Shown here in pieces: positions 32,956-40,459 of a stretch of DNA of 40,459 nt. The notes below the pieces were generated by a model. It saw only the letters and a program-made list of their open reading frames with translations. It made no database searches and was not told the DNA's origin. A program made the position numbers and the translations under genes. Positions within the stretch are counted from its first letter, which is position 1. Each line of letters begins with the position of its first letter. Source of the DNA: a virus. The DNA lies in IMG/VR virus record IMGVR_UViG_3300010885_036807, positions 1-40,459 of that record. One strand, 5' to 3'.

Positions 32956-33651
32956 ATGTGTTCTGATCATTCTTCATCCGATGTAGATGTACTTGCGCAT
33001 GTATCTAGTGAGCCTATTAGCTCTGTTGATTCTTCTAATCTTATTAATAATATTGGAGCTACTGGATCTACTGGATCTAGTAGTTCTAGTGAGCCTACTG
33101 ATTCTAGTGTTCCTAATGCTTCTAGCGAATCTAGTTGCTCTGCTGAACAAAGCGAACCGTCTTTTACGTATGAGAAGGATGGTTATGATCTAACAGAATA
33201 TGCAGTCGATTTTATGTCTGATGAGCAGGCTTATTATAGTATTATTAAATCCTATACAACTGATAATGTTGTAATACTATCTATTTGCACGAATGGTATT
33301 ATTTCTTCTACTGTTTCTTATAACAGGGATAATAGTGCGCATGAGACTTTTAGAAATGAAGAATGTTCTAATGATTTTCCTTCACTAATTGAATGGGTAA
33401 ATAATTATTATAATGAAAAGGTTTCTATTGATAAACTTCTAAATAATGTATTTATTGGCGAAGATCTTGTTCCTCTATGGAAAGTTCTTGTTGATGCCAT
33501 GGAAGATGATACTGCAGACAATAATCATATAAATATAGTTGTTAGAAATCCTTTAACATCTTATGATCATCTGAATATTATTCTTACAGCGTGGCTAATT
33601 CTTGTAATTATTGCAGTTGCAACATTTGCTCTGCTAGTAAGTAACATTTAA
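32956..33651 (+). CDS. Ser-rich tail-anchored membrane protein
   Basis: The first 70 residues are dominated by Ser with Glu, Pro and Thr, a likely disordered and modifiable region. A globular middle follows (about 75-190). A single membrane helix (about 205-228) ends almost at the C-terminus, so it is tail-anchored with most of the protein on the cytosolic side. No family is recognised. Confidence 0.75.
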   Translation: MCSDHSSSDVDVLAHVSSEPISSVDSSNLINNIGATGSTGSSSSSEPTDSSVPNASSESSCSAEQSEPSFTYEKDGYDLTEYAVDFMSDEQAYYSIIKSYTTDNVVILSICTNGIISSTVSYNRDNSAHETFRNEECSNDFPSLIEWVNNYYNEKVSIDKLLNNVFIGEDLVPLWKVLVDAMEDDTADNNHINIVVRNPLTSYDHLNIILTAWLILVIIAVATFALLVSNI

Positions 33652-33657
33652 AATTGA
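33650..33657 (+). promoter_or_regulatory. AAAATTGA early promoter
   Basis: AAAATTGA overlaps the stop codon of the preceding gene and lies 31 nt before the ATG at 33689, followed by ATTTGTATTAGAAATG. Confidence 0.7.
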
Positions 33658-33688
33658 TTTAAAAACTATACTATTATTTGTATTAGAA

Positions 33689-34213
33689 ATGAGTTCTCTA
33701 AAGGAAGAGTTAAATCTTTTGATTGGTAAATATGGAATCCAGAGTGTGAATGTAAGTCTTCAGAAGCGAATGAAAGAAGATTATGAATATCTAAAAAGGC
33801 ATTTTACAAAAGAGACAAAAGAGGCAAAAGAACAAGTGAAACGTGAAGTAGTAGATTTAGTGGAAGAATCTCAACACGTAGAACTTCCAAGTGTAGAAGT
33901 ACCAAAACTAGAAACGCCAAAGAAAGAAACAGTAAAGGAAGAAAAGAAACAACGTGATCCAAAGGAAATGAAGATATGGCAAAAAGAACAAGAAGATAAG
34001 AAACGAAAAGAAAATGAAGAGAAAGGAATTAATCCAAAGGATTTACTAACAAAGGAAAATCTAAAGAAATGGATTGAAGATGAAGGGCGAACATATTCTT
34101 ATATTGCTCGCGAGTATGTTGGGTGTAAAGATACAGAAGTTTCTGCTACCGCAAAAGCTTTTGGTATCGAAAATACACGTAAAAATCTATTAATTACTAG
34201 AAAAAATCTGTAG
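33689..34213 (+). CDS. Coiled-coil protein with C-terminal helix-turn-helix
   Basis: A Lys/Glu-rich coiled coil and a Pro/Val linker (about 1-110) lead to a C-terminal domain with LKKWIEDEGRTYSYIAREYV followed by GCKDTEVSATAKAFGI. This matches a helix-turn-helix module that occurs in many giant-virus proteins: a helix, a tight YIAREYVG turn and a recognition helix. It probably binds DNA. Its 3' end overlaps the convergent glycosyltransferase gene by 24 bp. Confidence 0.7.
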   Translation: MSSLKEELNLLIGKYGIQSVNVSLQKRMKEDYEYLKRHFTKETKEAKEQVKREVVDLVEESQHVELPSVEVPKLETPKKETVKEEKKQRDPKEMKIWQKEQEDKKRKENEEKGINPKDLLTKENLKKWIEDEGRTYSYIAREYVGCKDTEVSATAKAFGIENTRKNLLITRKNL

Positions 34214-34933
34214 AATATCATGAAACATTTGTTTCTCAGAATTAGTATCTAATTTTTTAGATAGTTCATCTATATAATTAGATAAATCAAGATTAAATGC
34301 ATATTGAATAGAAACCATTTTTTCAAGAATATTTATTTTATAATTTCTTGATGCAGAACATAATGGTTGATAAACACATAGTTTGGATTTATCAACATTT
34401 AATTCAAATGTAAGATTTGTATACACATATTCTGTTGAAAAAGTTTTATATTTTCCATCCCATGTGGTTAAAAAGTTATTTATAACAGTTTGATCTAATA
34501 CATTAGGATTTAATATATGATCTTTTATAACTTTACGAAATAACTCTTTTACTTTTTTTGTATTTTTAATTAACATAAACCCAACATTTACAATTTCTTC
34601 TGATTCTTTCATAAAAACTATATCATTATCTTCTTTAAGAAATTGTTGAATATAATTGTAAAGTGGTTCATCAAATACAACAAGATCCACATCGCTAAAG
34701 ATAAAAAATGAATCTTCTGGAACAGTATGTAATATATTCCAAATTTCATTATCTTTTATAAAACATCCACTAAAAAAATGAGTATTTTCTTTGTAGGTAT
34801 CTTTATCAAATAGTGATTGATCTTTTTCAATCGCATATACATCAAAGTATGTTTCTGAAATTAAATTACTTAATATATCGTAAAAAACTTTATATTTTTC
34901 ACTATATACAAAAAACCATGGGATTTTATCCAT
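34190..34933 (-). CDS. Nucleotide-diphospho-sugar transferase (GT-A fold)
   Basis: FIFSDVDLVVF carries the DxD metal-sugar motif (D81, D83). NVGFMLIKNT (116-125) and LDQTVINNF are the conserved parts of the nucleotide-diphospho-sugar transferase family (GT77-like). The 247-residue length fits a single domain without anchor. The donor and acceptor are unknown. Confidence 0.75.
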   Translation of the reverse strand: MDKIPWFFVYSEKYKVFYDILSNLISETYFDVYAIEKDQSLFDKDTYKENTHFFSGCFIKDNEIWNILHTVPEDSFFIFSDVDLVVFDEPLYNYIQQFLKEDNDIVFMKESEEIVNVGFMLIKNTKKVKELFRKVIKDHILNPNVLDQTVINNFLTTWDGKYKTFSTEYVYTNLTFELNVDKSKLCVYQPLCSASRNYKINILEKMVSIQYAFNLDLSNYIDELSKKLDTNSEKQMFHDILQIFSSN

Positions 34934-34938
34934 ATATT

Positions 34939-36219
34939 TTATGATACATTAATAATCATAGCATTATCCGTAGATTGTTCTTTTTTTTTAGATTGTCTAC
35001 GCTTTCTTGATGGTTTCATTTCATTATGAGATGATTCTACTGACATAGAATCTTCAAAAAGTGTTTGGAATATTGTTTTAAATGTGAATTGAATTTTCTC
35101 AAGATTGTGTTTTAGTGAACTATTTTGTTTCTGAATAGATTCTATTAAAAATTTTGTATTCCCTTGTTGTTCAGTAATAATTTTTGAAATCAAAATAATT
35201 TCGTTTTGAAGAATTGGTTTTAATGTATCTATTTTGCTTTGCAATCCAGAATCTTCCTCTAAATTAGTAGACTTATTATATAGTAATAGTGCTATTTCAA
35301 CTAATGAGTTTAATACAGAAAATAATGTTCCACTATCATAATTATTGAATTGCTGAATATAAATTAATAACTGATTTGAACTTGTAAATTCTGTATAAAA
35401 GAAATCTTGAGAAGCTCCAACAATCATAGTATTAAGTGAAACGAATATACCAAGTGGACAATCACTGTGAACTTCTAAATCGCGTTTAAATTTATCAATC
35501 TCTTTTTTAGGAATATTGTAACTATAATTTTTAATTTCAAATAATGTTTTACAACCACGAATTTCTCCAAATCTATCACAACTTTGAGGAGTTTTTGATG
35601 TATCTTTTAAATGCCATGTAGTGAAGGTATCAACAAGAGAATCAAAGTCTTGTTCACCAGACTTCCCTTTATTAGATGATACGTTATTTGTGATTGCTTT
35701 TTTTGTATATTCATTTAATGAATTCTGAAGAGTTTCTATTTGTTGTTTATAGATTGATTCTATTTTATTATGATTTTGATCTATAGAAGTTTTTTGGGAT
35801 TCTAAAGAAGATTGCAAATACTTTTCAAAATTATTTTGCGTAGAATTTTGGAGATTCATAAAGTTCTGATTTAAGGCTTGATAAGATTGAATTGATTGTT
35901 CAAGATTTGTTTGAAGTTCTTGAACTCTTCTTTGTAAAATAGTTTGTTCAGAATTTTTTTTACGTTCAAATTCAAATTGAAGTTTTTCAAGTTCACTTTG
36001 TTTTTGAAAATTTAATTCTGAAACTTTTTTATTTAAAATTTCTTGGAATTGAATGGAACAAGTACTTTGACGAAGTGACTTTAGTGCTTCTGATGAAAGT
36101 GCTAAAATCAATTCAAATTCTTCAATAGAGCAACTAGATAACTCATTTGGAATAGGTTTATTATGTTGCCATGTGCTAATATAAGCATTATTATCCTTTA
36201 CTTGATTTAATAGAGCCAT
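34939..36219 (-). CDS. Coiled-coil protein with PD-(D/E)xK nuclease-like domain
   Basis: Residues 60-175 form a long Gln/Glu-rich coiled coil. A domain then follows with GKSGEQDFDSLV (E189), CDRFGEIRGCKTLFEIKNYS, where E228-x-K230 gives the E-x-K half of the PD-(D/E)xK core and D215 could give the Asp. The LGIFVSLN strand after it fits a restriction-endonuclease fold. The C-terminus has a basic SRKRRQSKKK patch, a possible nuclear signal. It may cut or bind DNA, but activity is not proven by the motif. Confidence 0.6.
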   Translation of the reverse strand: MALLNQVKDNNAYISTWQHNKPIPNELSSCSIEEFELILALSSEALKSLRQSTCSIQFQEILNKKVSELNFQKQSELEKLQFEFERKKNSEQTILQRRVQELQTNLEQSIQSYQALNQNFMNLQNSTQNNFEKYLQSSLESQKTSIDQNHNKIESIYKQQIETLQNSLNEYTKKAITNNVSSNKGKSGEQDFDSLVDTFTTWHLKDTSKTPQSCDRFGEIRGCKTLFEIKNYSYNIPKKEIDKFKRDLEVHSDCPLGIFVSLNTMIVGASQDFFYTEFTSSNQLLIYIQQFNNYDSGTLFSVLNSLVEIALLLYNKSTNLEEDSGLQSKIDTLKPILQNEIILISKIITEQQGNTKFLIESIQKQNSSLKHNLEKIQFTFKTIFQTLFEDSMSVESSHNEMKPSRKRRQSKKKEQSTDNAMIINVS

Positions 36220-36260
36220 TTGCTGATTAATATATGTAATAAACGTTTAGGCATTTAAAT

Positions 36261-37409
36261 TTATTTATAATAACTTACAAGTTCAGATAAGTTAAATTTC
36301 GGTGTAATATTATCTGATAAGAAAAATCCTAATGTTTTTCCTTGATCATTCAAGACTGGATTTGCTTTTGGAACTCCACATAGAGAATTACCAAAAATAG
36401 TTTGTGGGGTTGGATTATCATAACCGCCAAAATAAAAATATCGTATCTTATTATCATAACAATATTTAGTTAATTTCTTAATAAAACTTAATACAAGAGG
36501 TATACTAAATTCTTTTGTATCACTTCTTCTAAATTTACAACATGTTGGTAAACCAACTTCTCCAATCATTACACTTTTAATATTTGGAAAATTTTTAACA
36601 CTATCTTTAACACTATTATAAGTATTTATAGTATTATTAAAATAATCATCTGCATTAGCACTACTTCCTAAAGTGTATTTGGAATGTATATTTGCTGAAA
36701 CAAAATCTAACTCTTTATATAATAATTCTAAATCCTTTTTATTATATAAATTTTTTAATTGAGTAGTATAAAAACTGGCAGCTTCAGTTATTCCAATAGG
36801 TGGTAATTCTATATTTGGCACTTCATTTTTCATTTTTGTTTTAAATGTATTTATATAATATATCATTTTTCTTATATTATATTCACTATAAGTATAGTTA
36901 TTATTTGGTTTTACAGTTTTAAATTGAGTTTTATCACTTTCTGTTCCTCTACTAGTTCTAAAAAATGCTTCATTCGTCATTGATATAGAATGAATGCCCT
37001 TAATTCCGTAAATTTTAATTATACGAATAAATTCATCGAACTGTGGCATAACATCATCTGGAACTACAGTTTCACCGCATTTTACATACTGAACATTCGT
37101 CCAAAATCCAGCATGAACTTTTATCATAAGATTATTATCTTTAATAATTTTTAATAATACTTCTAATTTATTTGGATTATATATACGTACATATCTACAT
37201 ACAGTATTTGCCTTCATTAGAATTGGTTTTATATTTGCCTCATTCCATGCTGGAACAACTGGAGAAAATACAATTCCGTAGAGCTTTTTAGTTTTAGTAG
37301 TTTCAAATCCTTCAGCATAATATGATTTATAAATAAAATAGACAATTGATAAAAATACTGTTAAATAGAATATGTACAGCCAAATATTATTTGATTTTCT
37401 TCTAGCCAT
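36261..37409 (-). CDS. Membrane-anchored GH17-like glycoside hydrolase
   Basis: An N-terminal signal-anchor helix (9-29) is followed by YAEGFE and a barrel-like domain. MTNEAFF (N146-E147) matches the acid/base site and MIGEVGLP (E284) the nucleophile site of family GH17 beta-1,3-glucanases, at the right spacing. LYGIVFSP near the start fits the first barrel strand. The enzyme would face the lumen or outside and might act on beta-1,3-glucan of a host wall or storage polymer. The match is by eye; other clan A hydrolases are possible. Confidence 0.7.
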   Translation of the reverse strand: MARRKSNNIWLYIFYLTVFLSIVYFIYKSYYAEGFETTKTKKLYGIVFSPVVPAWNEANIKPILMKANTVCRYVRIYNPNKLEVLLKIIKDNNLMIKVHAGFWTNVQYVKCGETVVPDDVMPQFDEFIRIIKIYGIKGIHSISMTNEAFFRTSRGTESDKTQFKTVKPNNNYTYSEYNIRKMIYYINTFKTKMKNEVPNIELPPIGITEAASFYTTQLKNLYNKKDLELLYKELDFVSANIHSKYTLGSSANADDYFNNTINTYNSVKDSVKNFPNIKSVMIGEVGLPTCCKFRRSDTKEFSIPLVLSFIKKLTKYCYDNKIRYFYFGGYDNPTPQTIFGNSLCGVPKANPVLNDQGKTLGFFLSDNITPKFNLSELVSYYK

Positions 37410-37418
37410 CTAATATAA

Positions 37419-38186
37419 TTAGTTTTTAAATGCAGAAGAAGAAGTGAGTAATCTCCCACCATCAACATGAACAACAGAACCAGTCATAAATCCAGATTTC
37501 GATGAATCTGCTAGAAATAATACTAATTCTGTTATATCAGATACTTGAGCTACACGTCCAAGAGGATGTGTTTTAGAACAATTCTTGTAATATTCATCTG
37601 CTTGTTCTTCAGACATGCCAGCGTTTACATGGAATTCTGTTTGTGTAGCCGTTGGTGCGATACACATTACACGAACACCTTTGGGAGCTAGTTCTAAAGC
37701 AGAAGTTTGTGTAAGCATTTCTACAGCAGCTTTCGATGCGCAATAAGGTCCAAGACCTAATGCTGGTCTAGATGCCAGTACAGATGAAAAGTTAATAATA
37801 CTTCCTCGTGTTTCAATTAAATAAGGTATAGCATATTGACTCATAAAAAATGCACTTTTTACATTAAGATTAAATGCATTATTAAAACTATCTTCAGTTC
37901 CACATTCTATAGATTGATAAAGAGTAGCACCGCCAGCATTATTTACAAGAAGATTTAGTTGACCAAACTTTTCAATTGTTTGTTCAACTGCGCTAGCCAT
38001 AGAAGTAAGACTTGTTAAATCTGTTTCAATAAAAAGAATTCTATTCGAAGAAATATTACTGAATACATCTTCTAATTTAGAATAATTTCTTCCAGTAACA
38101 GCTACATTATAATTATTATCTAATAGTTTATATAGAATACCTTTACCAATACCACCAGAACCTGCTGTCACTAAAGCTACTTTCAT
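37419..38186 (-). CDS. Short-chain dehydrogenase/reductase
   Basis: It is a classical SDR: cofactor loop TAGSGGIG (7-14), NNAGG (82-86), catalytic Ser in NFSS (134-135) and YCASK with Y148 and K152. The C-terminus has GSVVHVDGG. A 255-residue FabG-like enzyme reduces or oxidises a small alcohol or ketone with NAD(P). Its position next to two nucleotide-sugar enzymes suggests sugar modification, but the substrate is open. Confidence 0.85.
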   Translation of the reverse strand: MKVALVTAGSGGIGKGILYKLLDNNYNVAVTGRNYSKLEDVFSNISSNRILFIETDLTSLTSMASAVEQTIEKFGQLNLLVNNAGGATLYQSIECGTEDSFNNAFNLNVKSAFFMSQYAIPYLIETRGSIINFSSVLASRPALGLGPYCASKAAVEMLTQTSALELAPKGVRVMCIAPTATQTEFHVNAGMSEEQADEYYKNCSKTHPLGRVAQVSDITELVLFLADSSKSGFMTGSVVHVDGGRLLTSSSAFKN

Positions 38187-38200
38187 TCTTTATGAATATA

Positions 38201-39190
38201 CTATGAGCTTTTAAACCAATTATCTTGATAACATTCCATATACCATTTTATTGTATTTTCTAATCCAATATCAAATGGAACCTTTTCATTCCATCCTAAA
38301 TCGATAAGTTTTTTATTTGAAACACTATACCGTAAGTCATTAAATAAACGATCGGAAACATATGTGATATAAGGTTCTATATCATCAGTATTTTTTATAA
38401 CTTTCACTATTTTTTTAATAATTTCTAGCACGTTAAATTCATTCTTAGAACCAATATTATAAATTTCACCAATAACACCTTTAAATAATATAGTTTCTAT
38501 AGCAGTTGATACATCATCTACATAAATAAAATTTCTAACTGTATTTCCTTTACCATGAACTGTAAAAGGTATTTTTTTATTAATAGATGTAATACATTTT
38601 GGAATAAGTTTTTCTGGGTATTGGTGTGGTCCATATACATTATTGCCACGAGTAATAATAATAGGAAGTTTAAATGAATGATAATATGAATATACTAAAT
38701 GTTCAGCACTTGCTTTTGTAGCAGCATATGGATTTGTTGGTTTTAGAATTGTTGTTTCATGACATTCATCTCCATTTAATTCTACTTCGCCATATACTTC
38801 ATCTGTGCTAATATGTATAAACCTCTGTATCTTCCCGTATTCTTTAGAGCATTCTAGTAAGGTATGTGTGCCTAATACATTATCACGGGTAAACTGAATG
38901 GAATTACCAAATGAATTATCAACATGCGTTTGAGCTGCAAAATGTATTATAGTGTCTACATTATGATTATTTAGAATATAATGAATCATATCAGAATTAC
39001 ATATATCACATTTATAAAATTTATAATTATTATTTTTAACATTTATATTTTTTAGTGAAGAACAATAATCGAGGCGATCTACATTTATAAATTGAATATT
39101 TTTATATTTATTAGATAAATAATTAAGAACATTAGAAGCAATAAATCCACATGCTCCAGTTATAAGAATTACCTTTGGATCATATTCCAT
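38201..39190 (-). CDS. Nucleotide-sugar 4,6-dehydratase (UDP- or dTDP-glucose)
   Basis: An extended SDR with GACGFIASN at the NAD site (12-20), STDEVYG (128-134, with the dehydration pair D130/E131), and NPYAATKASAEHLV with Y155 and K159. These are the RmlB/RHM motifs. Paired with the 3,5-epimerase/4-reductase at 39241, the likely product line is UDP-L-rhamnose, as shown for mimivirus R141 and L780. The starts of the two genes are divergent, 50 bp apart. Confidence 0.9.
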   Translation of the reverse strand: MEYDPKVILITGACGFIASNVLNYLSNKYKNIQFINVDRLDYCSSLKNINVKNNNYKFYKCDICNSDMIHYILNNHNVDTIIHFAAQTHVDNSFGNSIQFTRDNVLGTHTLLECSKEYGKIQRFIHISTDEVYGEVELNGDECHETTILKPTNPYAATKASAEHLVYSYYHSFKLPIIITRGNNVYGPHQYPEKLIPKCITSINKKIPFTVHGKGNTVRNFIYVDDVSTAIETILFKGVIGEIYNIGSKNEFNVLEIIKKIVKVIKNTDDIEPYITYVSDRLFNDLRYSVSNKKLIDLGWNEKVPFDIGLENTIKWYMECYQDNWFKSS

Positions 39191-39240
39191 TTATTATATA
39201 TTTATATATTTGGTTTAAATAACTTCTAAATATAAAACAT

Positions 39241-40113
39241 ATGGCAACGGTTCTGTTATTAGGCTCAAATGGATGGATTGGTAAACAATTAATACCTATA
39301 CTGCAAAGTAGAAATGATGTGTCAATAGTTCATGAATCATTTATTAGAGTAGATAATATAGAAGATATAACACAAATTATTGATACTTTACAACCAACAC
39401 ATATTATATCTACAATCGGAAGAACACATGGTGTGATTGACGGTAAAATAATTCCTACAATTGATTATTTAGAACATGATGGTAAGTTAAAAGAGAATAT
39501 TCGTGATAATCTGTATTCTCCTATTATTCTTGCAAAACTATGTAGTGATCGTAATATTCATTTGACATATTTAGGAACAGGGTGTATTTTTGAATATGAT
39601 GGTGATGAAATGTTTAATGAAGATGCAAAACCTAATTTTTTTGGCTCATCATATTCTATTGTAAAAGGATTTACTGATCAACTTATGAGTTTATATAAAG
39701 AGAATGTATTGAATGTTCGTATTCGTATGCCTATTACATCCGAATCAAATCCTCGTGACTTTATAACGAAAATTGTTGGGTATGAAAAAATATGTAGTAT
39801 GCCAAACTCTATGACTGTATTAGATGAGTTATTACCAATTATGGTAGATATGGCTCTTAAAAAAAGAGTAGGAACAATAAATCTTACAAATCCTGGAACT
39901 ATTAGTCATGAAGAAATTTTACAAATGTATAAAGAAATTGTAGATCCAACAAAAAGATGGCAAACGATGACTTATGAAGAACAATCATTATTATTAAAAT
40001 CTAAACGATCTAATAATGCATTAAATACTTCTAAACTTATAGAGTTGTATCCAGAAGTTTCTGATATAAGAACAGCAGTATATAATGTTCTTAAAAAAAG
40101 AAATCTATTATAA
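39241..40113 (+). CDS. UDP-4-keto-6-deoxyglucose 3,5-epimerase/4-reductase (UER/L780-like)
   Basis: GSNGWIGK (8-15) binds NAD(P). TGCIFEYD (113-120), Y138-x3-K142 in YSIVKG, RMPITSESNPRDFITK and PNSMTVLDELLP are the distinctive blocks of the bifunctional plant/viral enzyme that turns UDP-4-keto-6-deoxyglucose into UDP-L-rhamnose. The 290-residue size matches the single-domain form. With the divergent dehydratase it completes the pathway from UDP-glucose. Confidence 0.9.
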   Translation: MATVLLLGSNGWIGKQLIPILQSRNDVSIVHESFIRVDNIEDITQIIDTLQPTHIISTIGRTHGVIDGKIIPTIDYLEHDGKLKENIRDNLYSPIILAKLCSDRNIHLTYLGTGCIFEYDGDEMFNEDAKPNFFGSSYSIVKGFTDQLMSLYKENVLNVRIRMPITSESNPRDFITKIVGYEKICSMPNSMTVLDELLPIMVDMALKKRVGTINLTNPGTISHEEILQMYKEIVDPTKRWQTMTYEEQSLLLKSKRSNNALNTSKLIELYPEVSDIRTAVYNVLKKRNLL

Positions 40114-40114
40114 T

Positions 40115-40122
40115 AAAATTGA
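40115..40122 (+). promoter_or_regulatory. AAAATTGA early promoter
   Basis: AAAATTGA, directly after the epimerase/reductase gene, lies 31 nt before the ATG at 40154. Confidence 0.65.
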
Positions 40123-40153
40123 AAAAAAAATTTCAATAACTAAAGTTAGAAGA

Positions 40154-40459
40154 ATGGATAACAAAAAGAAAGTGTTAGATGCACTTGAGACTTTACGAAT
40201 CAGAGATTTACAGTCTGGAGAAAAGTTTTCTGCTTTAGCTTATACAAAGGCTATTCGTGAATTGAAGAAGTTAGATTCTATTCAAACTATAAGCGATGTA
40301 GAAAATGTGGCTGGAGTAGGAAAGAAGATTAAAGAGAAGGTGAAAGAGATTCTTGAAACTGGTGAATTAAAAGCTGCTGTAAAGGCAAAAACAGAACTTT
40401 CAATTGATGTATACCAAGATTTATTAAAAATTCAAGGTGTAGGTCCTGTGAAGGCAAAA
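40154..40459 (+). CDS. Family X DNA polymerase, N-terminal part (cut by window edge)
   Basis: The 102 visible residues match the 8-kDa domain of polymerase beta/lambda-type enzymes: a helical start, KFSALAYTKAIRELKKL, then two helix-hairpin-helix motifs, VAGVGKKIKEKVKEIL and IQGVGPVKAK. Family X enzymes fill short gaps in base-excision repair and are found in several giant viruses. The catalytic palm lies beyond the window, so activity cannot be judged. Confidence 0.85.
   Translation, partial: MDNKKKVLDALETLRIRDLQSGEKFSALAYTKAIRELKKLDSIQTISDVENVAGVGKKIKEKVKEILETGELKAAVKAKTELSIDVYQDLLKIQGVGPVKAK

Noticed and set aside
1-40459. tRNA or other structural RNA genes
   Set aside because: No cloverleaf-like segment or conserved T-loop sequence was noticed in the short intergenic gaps. 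A dedicated scan was not possible.

Overview
The window is a gene-dense, AT-rich stretch of a giant DNA virus (Nucleocytoviricota). It most likely belongs to the mimivirus-like order Imitervirales. The evidence is a recurring AAAATTGA upstream motif (the early promoter known from mimivirus and CroV), intronless genes packed on both strands, and a typical gene mix. That mix includes a capsid-type jelly-roll protein, a Pif1-like helicase, an SLX1-like GIY-YIG nuclease, ThyX, Elp3, endonuclease VII, a family X polymerase, a collagen-like protein, and many glycosyltransferases. Family calls are motif readings by eye; no database search was possible.

Layout. (1) 1-3.9 kb: small virus-specific genes, including three micro-genes for single-helix membrane peptides and a tandem promoter-like repeat. 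(2) 3.8-9.5 kb: a deaminase, a vWA protein, a GT25 glycosyltransferase, a DUF378-like membrane protein, a Pif1-like helicase and a GIY-YIG nuclease. (3) 9.6-20.8 kb: DNA and chromatin functions and regulators: three different adenine-type DNA methyltransferases, a GHKL (MORC/Hsp90-like) ATPase, endonuclease VII, a minimal kinase, a GNAT protein and Elp3. (4) 20.8-31.4 kb: a 988-residue three-part glycosyltransferase beside a membrane-anchored collagen-like protein, a glutaredoxin remnant, ThyX, more glycosyltransferases, and an asparagine synthetase fused to an FkbM methyltransferase. (5) 31.4-40.5 kb: a capsid-type protein, a tail-anchored Ser-rich protein, an HTH protein, a nuclease-like coiled-coil protein, a membrane-anchored GH17-like hydrolase, an SDR enzyme, a divergent gene pair matching the UDP-L-rhamnose pathway, and the start of a family X DNA polymerase.

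Together the second half reads as a glycan-making and glycan-decorating island: nucleotide-sugar synthesis, at least six glycosyltransferase genes, an amidotransferase-methyltransferase fusion, a possible collagen-like acceptor and a glucanase-like protein. The first half is richer in DNA processing and methylation. About half of the genes carry AAAATTGA upstream, often followed by a start-proximal TTGTATT-type element. Many of the others have TAGA immediately before or overlapping the ATG. Nearly all convergent gene pairs abut or overlap at their 3' ends.
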